64,000 nt of DNA, taken from NCBI RefSeq assembly GCF_030704535.1, contig NC_081818.1, forward strand, positions 633,001 through 697,000, read 5' to 3'. A model generated the notes under the pieces. That model had not been told where the DNA came from. It saw nothing but the letters and a program-made list of their open reading frames with translations, and did not search any database. Source of the stretch: Vitis vinifera (Eukaryota > Streptophyta > Magnoliopsida > Vitales > Vitaceae). This document shows, one piece after another, positions 23,994-39,163 of the stretch; position 1 is the stretch's first letter; each line of letters opens with the position of its first letter. The position numbers were made by a program, and so were the translations under genes.

Positions 23994-26602
23994 ATGGGTG
24001 GTGATTATCTGCCTTTTCTGGCCATGTTTCTTGTCCAAATGGGCTATGCTGGAATGAATATCTTTGTGAAGCTGGCCATGGATTCTGGGATGAACCCCTT
24101 CATCCTCGTCGCTTATAGGCAAATCTTTGCCACTGTGGCCATGATTCCTTTTGCTTATTTTCTTGAGAGGTGATGGACAGAAATTTTGTTACATTTGATT
24201 GATTCCATGCATGGCTTTGGCTTTAATGTCTTTCTTTCTTTACAGGCTTTAGTTTCTGAAGTTGAGTCCATCTTTTGGTTTCTTGAGTAGTTTTTTCTTT
24301 AGCCTTCGTTTGGTTGATGAGAAAACACAGGAACATGTTTCCTTTTACTCTGTTTTTCATCTTATTGATTTCCTTGATGTCTCCTTAAAGAAGCTTCTTC
24401 ATTTCTGAACTTCCATGAATCAAAAACTCTCTGAAAATCTCCAAACTGATCATATCCTGACGGGGTTAGAGAAAAACTCTTGAATTTTCTTTTATCATCT
24501 TCCTTCTTTCTCTTGATCAAAAAGAAAAAATGATTTAGCTTCCATGGCAATGCAATATTATTCTTTACAGATTATTCTATGCATATATATATACCTGTTC
24601 AAATAGTTCAGAAGCATGTAGGCTTTAATCTATCCCATTTTTTTTCCAGGAAAACAAGACCCAAGATTACAAGAATTGTTCTATTCCAAGCCTTCTTGTC
24701 TTCCATTTTCGGGTAAGTTTCCAATTTCCAAATTTTCATTTCTAGATTTCAATGCTTGTAGCCTTTTTCTTGCCAAACAAACATGGTAAACTACATCTTA
24801 TTTTTTTGCTGTTTTTCACTTGGTCACAATCATCTTTCAGTCTCTAATTTTCAGAGACTTGCAGGGCAACCTTGAACCAGATCCTTTACTTCATTGGGCT
24901 AAAACATTCCAACCCGACACTAGGCTGCGCATTTAACAACCTTTTCCCAGCCATGACTTTCCTCCTTGCTGTCCCCTTCAGGTGCTTGCCACCACCCTCA
25001 AAGCCTAAAAGACGAGTTTTTCAAAAATTTTATTGCTTTTCTGACAATCTTCTTTTCAATTTGTATGCTTATTAGGCTTGAAACAGTGGGAATTAAGACA
25101 AGGCCAGGTCAGGCTAAGGTGCTGGGAACAGTAGTATGTATAGGAGGGGCCATGATACTGACATTTTACAGAGGACACGCCATCAATATCGGTGAATCCG
25201 GCATCCATTGGAAGTATGCAGAGCAGCTAAAAACTAGAGATTCTCAGAGTGGGGCCAACTTCATCTTGGGACCTTTTCTTCTGATCACCAGCTGTATTTC
25301 TTGGGCCATATGGTTCATAATTCAAGTGAGTACCTAAATTCTTTCTAGGAAAGTAATTAGTTCTATAGTTTTGAATTCAAGTTGGTTGATTCGTGAAAGT
25401 ACTACCCATTGGTACGTGATTTCAGGGAAGAATGTGTGTGAAGTTTGCAGCTCCTTACACAAGTTCCACTCTGATGTGCTTCATGGCCAGCATTGAGTGT
25501 GGAGTCATTGGCTTGTTTGTTGACCACCAACCTTCAGCATGGTCATTAAATGATTCCATCAGGCTTATTGCAGCTCTTTACTCGGTATTATACTTTATCA
25601 AATATATCTCTCTTATTTCCGTGTAAATATTATCTGTTTTAAGCTAAATAGATGGTCATAACTTTAAACATGTCGACCCAGTTACAAGGAACCTATTACA
25701 ATCATTTTCTATGTAGATATTGTCCATTTCAAGCCCTTTAGTTCGTGTCTATTAGTTATATATGAGAAGTCTACTACTAATTTTTTCCTCTACTTAATGT
25801 GAGATCTCATAACCATTGATGCAAACACGAGATTTACATCGTGTCTCATAGAATATATCCTTACAGCTTTGAAAGGTGTATAGTCAGTTATCATAATACT
25901 ACTAGTTTTTTCCCCGATTGATATGAAATATCAAAATTACCTTTCATACAAATAAAATGCTCTACTACTATTTGTAATGACTTACTCTCTCTTAAGTGGA
26001 TAATATCCATTTTGGAGCCAAGACTTTAAAACCCGCCCTATCCAATTAATGGAAGAACACTTATTCCCATAACTGATGTTTATGTGGGATGGTACATGAT
26101 CAAACAATGCTAATAAATACTTTTTGAGGAATTTGTCCGAGACTTCAATCTATACTCAAAGTTTGGCATCATTTTTTCAGGCAATTGTGTGTACTGCACT
26201 AGCATTTTGCCTCATGTCCTGGACTATACAAAGGAAAGGTCCTCTCTACGTGTCAGTCTTCAGCCCCTTGCTCCTTGTCATTGTGGCCATTCTCAGCTGG
26301 GCCCTTCTTCGCGACAAACTACACTTTGGGACGTAAGTACTTGACCCTTTACTCTAAAATTTTCATACCCCATTTCCATTTCCATCTTCACCTTATGTTT
26401 GGAGACTAGCTCTCCATTTCTGATCCCAATCTGTGTGGTTTGACTCAGTGTTGTAGGGTCTCTGTTTGTTGTTTTGGGGCTCTATGCTGTTCTATGGGGA
26501 AAGGGTAAGGAGGAGAACCAGAGGGGCAGCAGGGAAGAGGCAGAAGAGGGGAAGGAAGACTTGGAGTTGCAGATAAATGGGAAGCTTTACATCAGAAGTT
26601 GA
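23994..26602 (+). CDS. WAT1-related protein (EamA/DMT-superfamily transporter), seven exons
   Basis: Membrane transporter of the plant MtN21/WAT1 (UMAMIT) family, whose members move amino acids, auxin and related metabolites. Exons: 23994-24169, 24650-24712, 24865-24981, 25076-25325, 25426-25584, 26181-26332 and 26449-26602. All are in phase and give 356 aa, normal for the family. The start reads [20 protein letters not shown]. Later blocks give ten likely transmembrane helices in two EamA repeats, including [20 protein letters not shown] in the first and [18 protein letters not shown] in the second. The C-terminus is hydrophilic and Glu-rich. It resembles Arabidopsis At1g09380 by memory, which shares this neighbourhood. 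The substrate is not readable from the sequence. Confidence 0.93.
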
Positions 26603-27900
26603 ATGAGGATTCTGCTCCAAAAACTTAGAACTAATTCTATGTTAAATGCTCTAATCTCTAATGTTTGTTGTTGGGTTGAAATCCTGAAATGAATGAGAAA
26701 AGTAGCTTATAATTTGGGAACTATAAAACAATGAGCCTATTACTCACTACATTTCACAAAAAAAAAAAAAATCAAAATCAAAATCCCATTTAGAAAATAA
26801 AAACTATCCTGTGTGATGAAATGGTTGTTTTTATTGGCATCATCACGAAGGTCCTTGTATGAATGATATGTATTCTAATTGAACGAGTCTAATTCTAATT
26901 GTTTCATTCCAAAACAAGAATATTTAAGAACGGTCCAGAGGTTGGTGAGTGCTATAAATAATTTAGCTATTCTTTTTATATCGAAAAATGTCATATATAT
27001 TTATAAATAGAGACTTATTTGATGTGTGGAAATATGGTATTAAGTTATTAGATTAATGGTTTCAAAGTAGATAATATTCATATAATTTTCAATGCATTAT
27101 ATCAAAGTCAACCTTAGTTGAAAACATCAAAAGTTTGACTTTTTGTAAACCTTATAGACCATGAAGTGTAGACCACGAAGTGTCTCTATTGTGTTGAAAA
27201 GCCTAATAAATTAATAAGCCTAAAGCAAATGTAAAAATCCCGAAAATTTGTTAAAGAATTAACGGAAGATACGCGAGAAAGAAAATAAAAAGGAAACATA
27301 AAAATAAATAAATAAATAAATAAATAAAAGATTTAAAATGAGAAAATTATTTTTATATATTACTTTAAACTCATTTTATATCTTTTTCTTTTACATGTAA
27401 ATATTAAATAATTTAAAAATATATAAAATTTTAATTATACCTGAATTTCTTTCATATTTTTAATAAAGAAACCAAATAATTAGAATTTTTTCCTCTTCCA
27501 ATATGAAAAATGACAACCTTAAAATGTATGATTTTTAAATAATTTTCATTCTCTCCTTCACTTGTCCTAAAAGTAGGATTTAATTTGGATAGGCTTCTAA
27601 AGAAGATAAAAACACATTTTTATTAATTTTATTAAAATTGGTTATTTACTTAAAAAAGAAATTTAATATATTGTTAAAATATTATTTTTTATAGAAATTT
27701 TATTTTAATTTATTATTATTAAAAAAAAAGCTAATTCATTTCTAAAAATGATAATTATAATCATGATCCTATTATCTTTTCCTACCAAATCCTACATTTA
27801 AGACGACGTGGCAAAAAGTAAACAAAGCCCCCGGATGACTATAGTAGACTAGATCGCAGAGGATCCTAACCCAGACCAACGGCGTCTAAACGTCCGTCAC
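26603..27900. other. AT-rich intergenic region
   Basis: About 1.3 kb between two genes on the same strand. It contains an (AAAT)n run at about 27303-27327. No coding signal was seen. Confidence 0.4.
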
Positions 27901-27911
27901 ATTCGACCATC

Positions 27912-28842
27912 TATAAATGCTAGAGTCTCCTATCAATTCCTTCTCCTCTCGTTTGGGCAGCTTCTCGAGATCTGCCCTCTACGTTTCCCAAAATTACTAT
28001 TCTGTCCTTACCAGGTAATTCCTCTTCCATGAGTAGATCTTGATTCAGATTCTGGTATAGATCTGATCGTTTTCCTTGTTGATTTGATTGTTCGTCTAGG
28101 GTTTGTGTTTGAATTTCCATTTTATTTTTTTTGGCGATTTGATTTTTTTTGTATAGAGATTTAGCTGTGCGAAAATGAAGATTCGATGTTAAATCTGTGC
28201 GTTTTTTTTTTTGCTTTTTTATGAAGTTGGATTGAGAATCTTGATTTAGTTCGGAATTACCTTCGTGGATTTGGATTTGTTCGGTTTGGTTGTTCAGAAT
28301 TGGATTTGGTTTGGGGTTCCAATTTTGTGGAATAAAAAAAATTTAATGGAATTTTTTTGGAGATAAATAAGTTTTGGGTGTAAAAAGATTTTCCTCGGTG
28401 TTTATTCAATATATGGCGAATTTTAGTAATAATAGAGTTGCCGAAGAGATCTAAGGAGCCTTAAAAAACATTTCTTTGAAACATTTTTGGGTAAACTATT
28501 TGCTATTGTTGAAAAAATAAATAAATAAATAACGATGCTAGGGCATTTTATTATTATTATTTATTTATTATTTTTTGGGGCGTGGTTGGATTTGGGTTTC
28601 TGTGATTTGAAATTCATTTCTGAATTCCAAATCTGTAGGCATTTTAAGTAACAAAACTGGGAATTTCGGATATGGAGGAGATTCAAATTCCAAGGCTCCA
28701 ATTATTGTAGGAAAACATGGATTTGTTGATTATTCTGTTTTGTGTATGTTTTCCCTAGATATGTTTTTTTTTTTTTTTTATAGGTATTTTCCTTAGATAT
28801 GTATTGTACCTCCGTTTACGGGTATTTTTTTTTTATCTATAG
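27912..28842 (+). promoter_or_regulatory. ARF1 promoter, first non-coding exon and 5' UTR intron
   Basis: A TATA box (TATAAAT) lies at 27912-27918. A pyrimidine-rich leader exon ends at the donor CCAG/GTAATT at 28014/28015. The acceptor at 28841-28842 places the coding exon ten bases before the ATG. The leader intron is about 830 bases and T-rich, the kind that often boosts expression of plant housekeeping genes (inference). Confidence 0.7.
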
Positions 28843-31232
<2,390 letters not shown>

Positions 31233-32178
31233 AAGCCGTGGTAATTGCCATCAACATTTTGCATTGCCAACATTGTCGTAATGGAGAGATGTTACCATGT
31301 TGTTCTGGCGTTTTGAGATTTATGGTTTACTGTTGCTACTGCGTGTTGCGAGTATCATCTGCTTGTTTTACTTAGTTCCTTGTTATTATAGTAGAAATTT
31401 GGAATCTGTCCTGTAGATTCAGAATAATTTGTGTAATTTGCTGTTTTCTGAGTTGATATTATTCTTGAGTGTTCTTCCTTGTTTGGGTTAGTTGAAGGGA
31501 AAAGCAAAGAGAGGTAGAGAAATTCTCCTTGAAAAACTGCTTTTTGCCCAACTGTAGAACTCACATTTTCATTCAAATCTACATCATAGTTTCTAGCGGG
31601 GGTGTTCAGCCATATGATTAAAGCTGATCTAGAGGGTGGTTTAACTTGATATCTTGGCCCACTCTTTCAAAGGTCAAGTCACAGTGATGGTTATAAACTT
31701 ATAATCGATGACCATGTTCCCATGGCTCCCAAGCATTTCATAGTTTGTGTAGAACCATTTCTTGTGGGAATTATTACAAAAATGTTGGTGCCTCCTGAGT
31801 TTCTTCTATTCAACCCAATTCCTAGTCAGGAATATCAAGATATGAACTTGTATTAAACGGGTTATTGGCCACTTTTGGAAGAAGGGTCTTGAATCTAGAT
31901 TATGGTTTCTTGGTGTTTGAAAATGCTTTTAAACAAGAAGTTTTCACTTGAAAGAATTCTACTGGGAATTTAATACAAATTTTATTTTATTAAATAAGTA
32001 ATATAAAAAATAAAAAATTAATAAGAAGTAAATTTGATTGAATTGAGGATTGGATGATCAAAGTAATTAAGATTTCTTTCGCCTCATAACGAGAGAGATG
32101 TATTTAAAAGACACAACCCGCTCGAAAAGAAGTGAAATCGAAGTTGTTGTTCTTTATTCATAGGCACCCCATTGATGA
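31233..32178. other. ARF1 3' UTR and spacer
   Basis: The first roughly 250 bases are probably ARF1 3' UTR; the rest is AT-rich spacer up to the inhibitor pseudogene. No other feature was seen. Confidence 0.4.
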
Positions 32179-32717
32179 TCAAGGAAGAAGGTTTTGCAGA
32201 GCAGAGAGGGCTATCTGAGTGAGGTCACTCGTCTGCCTGTTACTCTCCAGCAATGGGTTCGTCCGCTTGGGCGGCCTGGTGAACATAAAATCACAGTCCT
32301 TGATGGGTTGCACTGCCTTCTTCTCACTTTCATTCACAGCGGCTATATCCCCTCCATCGAACTGCTTCTTCGCCGCCGTGAAGCAGTCGTTCACCACCGC
32401 GTAAGCGTTCGAGCATATCGACAGACAGAATTTCAGGGCCTTGTCAGTCGCCTGCCGGGTCAGCTCCTCCGTGTACCCCTTCGTGTGGGTGGCGTTGTCC
32501 AGGGCCCACCAAGATGGCTAGTTGGGCCAGGTCGTCGATGCCTTCGAAGTCGGCTGGGAGGTTGGCGTTCATGGTGGTGCTGCAGAACTGGAAATTATCC
32601 ACTCGGTGGCAGATGTCCTGGATTAGTCGCTCGGACGCTGAAGCCCGGGAGGAAGAAAGAGGAGGAAAGGATAAGGGCCACCATTGAAGGAACAAGGAAA
32701 GGGAAGATCATTTTCAT
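32179..32717 (-). pseudogene. Pectin-methylesterase/invertase inhibitor pseudogene
   Basis: A broken paralogue of the intact inhibitor at 36752-37285 on the same strand. It keeps the signal-peptide start (MKMIFPFLVPS) from an ATG at 32717, the C-x8-C block DICHRVDNFQFC, the later CSNAY and KDCDF cysteines, and the ending ALQNLLP. Compared with the intact copy, about 11 bases are missing just after the signal peptide (FLPGFS) and one base is added around the VALDYATN segment, so the pieces lie in different frames. The 3' flank also matches the intact gene, showing a duplication of gene plus flanks. Confidence 0.88.
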
Positions 32718-33933
32718 GGTTGCAGATGGATGGAGAAGAAGGTGAGGAGCTTGAATATATATCGGAAGAAAAATTAGCATGATGTGATCATATTTGATAT
32801 CATAAAGAAAATCCAAGGGTTGTTTCCTTGAATGATTGATTGCTATTCTAGCAAATTAATATTGGAGAAAAAATGTTGGTAAAAGACTACACAGTGAACA
32901 CCTGAAATTGAATATGTAAATTTTGAATAACCAAATGTTATAATATCAATTCTATTCTATCTTTGATGGTCAAATTTGGATTATTTTGAATAAATTTTGG
33001 ATAATTAAATAATAATAACATTTTATTGGACATGTTGTTTCTTATACAAACCTCTTTGATGATATATGTTTTTTGTATTTATTTTTGTTTGTAATACATG
33101 TCCTTTCTATTTTTTATTTTTTAAATTCTAATGGATTTTTCCTAATTAATACCAAAAACATTATTAGTTTAATTTTCACAAGAATTTGCTTATTGTTATC
33201 TAAAGGATGAATAATCTAAAAAGAAAATTAATTAATTAATTAATTAATTCTATATATGAAGGAAGGAAGATTGATTTCAATATATACTTCCATTTTAATC
33301 AACCCAATGCCTATTTAGAATGTCCAACTATTTTTTAGAAAAAAAATATTTTAAAACATATAATTAATTAGTTAAAAAAGATGAAATAATCTAACATAAA
33401 TGCCCCTTATTATTTCAAGTATTTATAATATATGTGATTCCCAAAAATACTATTAGAAAAATCACTTTGACCAAAGGTAGTTCAAATAAAAATACTATCA
33501 AACATATTTTAATTATCTTAATAGATAATTGGTAAAGAAATTGATTTCATATTTTGATTGCTCAAATGAAATTTTATTCTTGCTTTGAGCTATTATAAAA
33601 TACTAAAATTATGTTTGAAAATATTTTTAAAAATAGTTCTTAAAAAAAAATTAACTTGAAAATAGTTATCAATCTTTATTAAGAATAAAATACTATTAGG
33701 GGTTCATACTTTTAGTTGGTTTTTTAAATGCTATATAAAAAATAATTGAAAATATATCATATTTGTTTTAAAATATAATTTCAAAACAAATTCTTAAAAT
33801 ATTGTTGTGAGTCAAAAATCTAGGTTATGTTTATATTTTTTATTTTTAAAAGTGTATTAACCCTACCTTAATAAAGGTGTTTTTTAAAAGTAAACAAAAA
33901 AAAAATGTCTTTAATAACAACTTCTAAAGATAC
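32718..33933. other. AT-rich intergenic region
   Basis: No gene was recognised. Short (TTAA)n run near 33228-33248. It ends at the target duplication of the solo LTR. Confidence 0.4.
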
Positions 33934-35166
33934 TAAGAAAATAAAGACTATGCTTAATTAAGAAAATACCCAAAAGGGGAAGGGGGGTTGAATTGGGTTT
34001 TTTTAAAAACTTTTTCAACTCAACAAGTTCAAGCATAATATAATAAAAAAATAAAGAGATAGAATTAGAGAATTCAAACTCGGGTTTTATAGTGGTTCGA
34101 CACTTTCTTGCCTACGTCCACTCTCCTCGATCTCCTAACCGAGCGAAGATTCTACTAACTTGAAGCTTCAACCAAGCTTCCAATCTTCTTACACTTGGAT
34201 TCCGGCTTCAATTGACTCTTACACAATCTCTTCAAGATTTAAACCTCTTGAAGACTTTAACACTCAATTTTTACAAGAATGAATTCCTCAACCTAGGTCA
34301 AAGATAGCTCAAATACAAAACAAAACTAGGATGACTCACAAAAGTGCACTAAATGATATGCAAGTCATGATTTAATGCACTAAAAAAGAAATGAGAGCTT
34401 TTAGGCCAAGAACAGGTAGGTAGACAATTAATTGCAAGTGTTCTCTATCTCATAAATGAAGTGGAGCTCTTAAGTTATAGGTTTCTAAGCTTAGGAGCAA
34501 AAAACAGCAAAAGACAGCCTTGACCGGTCGAGCTAGGGGTCGACCGGTTTACTAGCCGTTAGAGCATTTAATGCTTTGACAGGTTACCGTTGCCTCGACT
34601 GAAGGTTGACCGGACCTCGACTGGGAATGGATGAACCTCAATTGGGCAAAGGAAGTTACTGGATGAGAGATAGTGTTTTTGGCACTCCTTGATCGGACCT
34701 TAATCGGACAAGGGCAACCGGTCGACTAATTCCCCAACTGGTTGAGTCGGTTGACCAGAGTCTCGACCGGTTCAGCCTTTTGGTCTCGAAAACCTATCTT
34801 TTTCAATTCATTTTTTTTCTAACACTTAGGCAAGGTCTTTAGGTGAATTAATATGTCAATTTTAAAACGTTTTGCCTAAGGTACATTTTATAAAACTCGG
34901 GTTTTAATGAAATCGAAGTTTTAAAGGATAAACCGAGTTTTCAAATATGCATGAAACGGTATGAAAATCTTAAGTGCACCCATGCATCCATCTTACATTC
35001 GTTTCCTATGATCAAAAGTCTTCCAAAAGTCTCGATCATGTATCCATATGATCATTTGATGAATTTCCAAATTTATACCTGAGATTCTTTACCATTCAAA
35101 TCAATTAGTCATTTAACCATGGTTTGTTATCATCAAAACCCGATTAGGAGAACCCTTGGGCTAACA
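33934..35166 (-). mobile_element. Solo LTR of an LTR retrotransposon
   Basis: A 1,233-bp fossil in minus orientation, starting TGTTAGCCCAAGGGTTC and containing GATGATAACAAACC near its start. The 5-bp direct repeat GATAC flanks it at 33929-33933 and 35167-35171. No internal coding region is attached, so it looks like a solo LTR left by recombination. It is rich in CGACCGGT-type palindromic motifs around 34525-34770. Superfamily uncertain (Ty1/copia-like suspected). Moderately old, judging by its intact target duplication. Confidence 0.75.
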
Positions 35167-35339
35167 GATACCTAATTTTTTTTGGTACACTTTTTTATTT
35201 TTATTTTTAAAATAAATAAATTATACTATATAAGATACAAGAACTCTTAAATGTTTAAGTCAAAAAAATATTAGTTATAAAAATATGTTAAAAAATTGGT
35301 ATGCTTAGAGAAAAATATAGTATCATTTCTAAGTAAATT

Positions 35340-35440
35340 TTTATATTTTATAACACTCCTTACAACCTTACTATGAAAAACCCAATAGGAAAAACCTTGA
35401 TAAAGGAAAAAAAACCTAATAGGAAAAACTCTAGTGAAAG

Positions 35441-35489
<49 letters not shown>

Positions 35490-36300
35490 CTTTAAATTAT
35501 TTCTTTAAATTATTTAACCATTAGAATTGTCCTATTAAAAACTTTTCCAAGAACACCTAATAAGACAAAACCTGAATGAAGAAAAAAAAATGAGTATAAT
35601 ACATATAGATTAGTATTATTCCCCCTCATGTAAATATGATTATTTTTTCTTTAATATTTTCATTAAAAAGATCTTTCAATCTTTGTATTCCAATGTTGTA
35701 TCTTAATTTTTTTAATATATTTGATGGTAACAATTTTTGGGAATAGATTTACTAGATTATCACATAACCAAATCTCTTGAACATTAATTTCACCATTTTC
35801 TTGTAGTTCATGATTATAAAATAATTTATGAAAGATATGCTTAATTCTATCACCTTTTATAAATCCTCTTTTTACAAACAAATTATTTTTTTGTAACTTA
35901 GTAGCATTATCTTTGATGGAAGATACTCACATAGTTCCTATTTGTATTCGATCATTAACCCTAATCATACACGTTCATGACTTGTTTCATCAATTAAGAG
36001 TAATTTTAAACGACTTGAAAAAATGAGCACCAAAAAAGTGACCACTATTGTTGTTTGATTTATCTTCAAGATATCTAATACGTGTTTGATTGTATTCCAA
36101 TGTCTACTTGATGCAAAGTAATATCTAGTGTTGACAAAATACTATATCCAATCACATACAATTTGCAATATAAATTAACGCACCAATGACACCAATGACT
36201 ATGAGATAAGGTATTTTTAAACTAAGTAGTTTTTAGTTATAACTTCTCCTAATATTTGATGTAAAAGTCTTAAAAGAAAAACTCGAAAGATTTTTGAAAC
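35340..36300 (-). mobile_element. Decayed Ty1/copia fragment (end of polymerase, RNase H)
   Basis: Translated minus-strand pieces resemble the end of copia polymerase, with an ALIYIANC-like stretch and an RNase H-type ending (IKHIFHKLFYNHELQ...). A polypurine-type stretch of AATAGGAAAAACC repeats lies downstream near 35380-35435. It is old and heavily broken, with no recognisable LTR pair. A (TA)n microsatellite at about 35446-35487 has expanded inside or beside it. Confidence 0.7.
35446..35487. repeat. (TA)n microsatellite
   Basis: About 21 uninterrupted TA units. Confidence 0.95.
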
Positions 36301-36751
36301 TGTTGGTTAGAGTTTTATGTTGATAGTATGTTGAATAATAAAAGGATCGGAAGAAGAAAGAAATTTGTATGTTTAAAAAAAAAAAAGATTGAATATCATT
36401 TCATTAGTTCATCATTTATAGAAAGTCATAAAAAGATTTATAAGGAAGTGTCATGGTAGTATTTACATCAATATGAATTATTATGAGAAATTCACATAAA
36501 CATAATTATTTAAAAGTTACCATATTTCATAACAAATATCAATTTTCTTCTATTACTTTTTATGTAGAATTTATTACTAGCTTCTATTTGTAAATTTTAA
36601 AAGGAGAAAAAATGCACGGAATGGAAAATAACTTATCTTTAATATCAAGTAATTAAGATTTATATATATATATATATATATAAAGGAAGTGAATCCAGAT
36701 GTTGAAGACGACCCAAGGAGTTATTCTTTCTCAGAGACACCTCATTGATGA
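36301..36751. other. AT-rich spacer
   Basis: Contains a short (TA)n run at about 36661-36681. Nothing coding was seen. Confidence 0.4.
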
Positions 36752-37285
36752 TCAAGGAAGAAAGCTTTGCAGAGCAGTGATGGCTGTCTGAATGATCTCC
36801 CTCATCTGCTCGTTCCTCTCCTGCAATGGGTTCGACCGCTGGGGTGGCCTGGTGAAGATAAAATCGCAGTCCTTGATGGGTTGCACTGCCTTCTTCTCAC
36901 TCTCCTCCGCACCAGCGAAATCCGCTTTACCAAACTGCTTCTCCCCCGCCGTGAAGGAGTCTTTCACCACACCGTAAGCGTTCGAGCATATCGTCAGATA
37001 GAATTTCAGCGCCTTGTCAGTCGCGTGTCGCCTCAGCTCCTCCGCGTACCCCTTCGTGTTGGTGGCGTAGTCCAGAGCCACCGAGATGGATAACTTAGCC
37101 AGGTCGCCGATGTCGGCTGGGAGGTTAGCCTTCATGGTGGCGTTGCAGAACTGAAAATTATCCACTCGGTGGCAGATGTCTTGGATCAGTCGCTCGGTTT
37201 CTGGGTGGGCGCTGAAGCCCGGGAGGAAGAAGGAAAGGAGAAGGACCGCCATTGAAGGAACAAGGAAAGGGAAGATCATTTTCAT
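36752..37285 (-). CDS. Pectin-methylesterase/invertase inhibitor (PMEI domain)
   Basis: A small secreted four-helix inhibitor that binds pectin methylesterase or invertase in the cell wall. It is a single exon of 177 aa. The start is MKMIFPFLVPSMAVLLLSFF at 37285, a clear signal peptide; the reading frame is open further upstream, but that part runs through the TATATA-rich promoter. The PMEI cysteine pattern is present: DICHRVDNFQFC (C-x8-C), TICSNAY and KDCDF. A (TA)n promoter tract lies at about 37322-37341. A broken tandem paralogue sits 4 kb downstream, with the solo LTR and the copia fragment between them. Confidence 0.9.
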   Translation of the reverse strand: MKMIFPFLVPSMAVLLLSFFLPGFSAHPETERLIQDICHRVDNFQFCNATMKANLPADIGDLAKLSISVALDYATNTKGYAEELRRHATDKALKFYLTICSNAYGVVKDSFTAGEKQFGKADFAGAEESEKKAVQPIKDCDFIFTRPPQRSNPLQERNEQMREIIQTAITALQSFLP

Positions 37286-39163
37286 GGTTGCAGATGAATG
37301 GAGGAGATGGTAAAAGGCTTGATATATATATATATATATATGAGGAAAATTAATTGGTTTTGTTCTATCATACGATAAAGAATTAATTGCTATATATTCC
37401 TGCAAATTAATATTTAAGGGAAAATGTAACCGTATTAAATATAAATTTTGTAATAATTAAGGTGGTGTTTTTTCTTTTTTCTTTTTCTTTTTTAATTTTT
37501 TTTCCGAATAAAAGTGACCTATTAACAGCAACCAATATAATTAAAATAAATTTATTATCAATAAATTAACTTTAATTATATTTGTTGATACTAATAAATC
37601 ATTTTTACCTGAATAAAAAATGTTTCAATATTTTGATTTTTTTATTTAGCCAAATAACAAACACTACCTATATATATTACAATATCAATTCTATATATTC
37701 TTTTTTTTCTTTTTTTTATGTATGGTAAAATTTGAATCATCCAATTAGTATATACCTTGCATCTTATACAAACCTTTTATTGATGATAAATGTTTTTTTG
37801 TTCATATTCATTTTTGTTGGTGATATGTCTTTTTTATTTATTTATTTTAAGTAAAAAATGAATTGAACTAACCTAATAGGTTTATAAGTGATAAAAACCG
37901 AATTGATCATATTTATAGTCAAAAATCAAACCAAACCAATGTTTTTTAAGGTAGTTTTGGTTTAGTTTTTGTGAATCGGTTTTGAGAAAACTTAATGATC
38001 TTTTTCAATTCTCACCCAATTATAGATTTGTATTTTTTATCGATTAGAAAACAAAGAAATCAAAAACCAATCTGATAAGGTCAATTTTTAAAATCTCAAA
38101 CCAAATCAAACTTTATGATTATTAAAAATTAAATCAATATGATGAATTTTGATTGATTTAAATTAATTTGTTGGTGTTCCCTACTTATTGTTTGATTATT
38201 ATTTTTAAATAAATTTAACCACTAGGTATGAATAGTGGGAAGAAAATGATCTTGCTATAATAATGAACATAGAGCAAAATAAAATTTATTTATCAAATTT
38301 TCTTACATTTGAAATTGAAAAATTAACATATGAAGCACTTTTGTACTTATTAATAATAATAAATAATTATAATTATTTATTTTTGCTATATAAAATTTTT
38401 ATCATTCAAAATATATTCATGTATCATCTTTACCTTAGAAGAGGGAGGAATTCGGCAAAGTAAATCTTAATAAAGATCAAAGAGGAATAATTTACCTCAA
38501 AGGGAAAAATATGGTATAAATGAAAAGTTAAGAGTTAATGTTTTTAAAAAGCACTTTTGATATAAAAAGTATTTTTTTTTTTTTTTTAAAAAGGTAATTG
38601 ATAAAATTTAGAAAACAATTTTTAAAAAATTGAAAAATTACTTATAGTACTTCTTGAAAAAAATACTTAATAAATGATTTTTCTAAAAATATAATCAGAA
38701 ACAAAACATTTTCATTAAAAATAATTTTGATAAAGAGTCTTTTAAAAGAATTGCTTATTAGACTCTAATAAAAGTGTTTTTCACAATGTTTTTATTCAAA
38801 TCACTTGTACTAAAAGTGTAGCGTGTTTTGGAAAATCACCTAACAAGTGTGTTTTATGAAGCATTATAAATAATTTTTTACCTTTTTTAAAAGTGTTTTC
38901 TGAATATTTTTCTTCAAAAATGCTTTTTATACAATTACTTTCCAAAAGCACCGGGCAAGCGGACTCTGATAAAAGGCCCAGTTAGGGTGGGTTTTTTGTC
39001 TTTGGCTACAGTTGCAATTTGAACAGCCCAATTCGGTAAGGCCAGTAGAATTTGGGCCTGCCCACACATCTAGGCCCATTTTCTTGAACCGAGATAAATC
39101 ATTGTACATATTACGGTTTGTTTCTCTTCTTCATTTCTGGGAATTTCCGGAAAACAAATTCCG
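37286..39163. other. AT-rich intergenic region with a possible decayed MITE
   Basis: About 1.9 kb without genes. Within it, 38545-38952 starts with AAAAAGCACTTTTGATATAA and ends with sequences that read in reverse as GGTGCTTTTGGAAAGT and AAAAAGCATTTTTG. This suggests an old inverted-repeat element of about 400 bp, but no target duplication could be fixed. The last 150 bases are the TRAPPC4 leader. Confidence 0.4.

Noticed and set aside
32194-32745. 183-codon open frame on the plus strand
   Set aside because: Antisense to the PMEI pseudogene; the intact paralogue shows the real frame is on the minus strand.
36752-37405. Longer 217-aa start for the PMEI gene
   Set aside because: The extra 40 residues are encoded by the TATATA promoter and leader; the pseudogene paralogue aligns its signal peptide from MKMIFPF.
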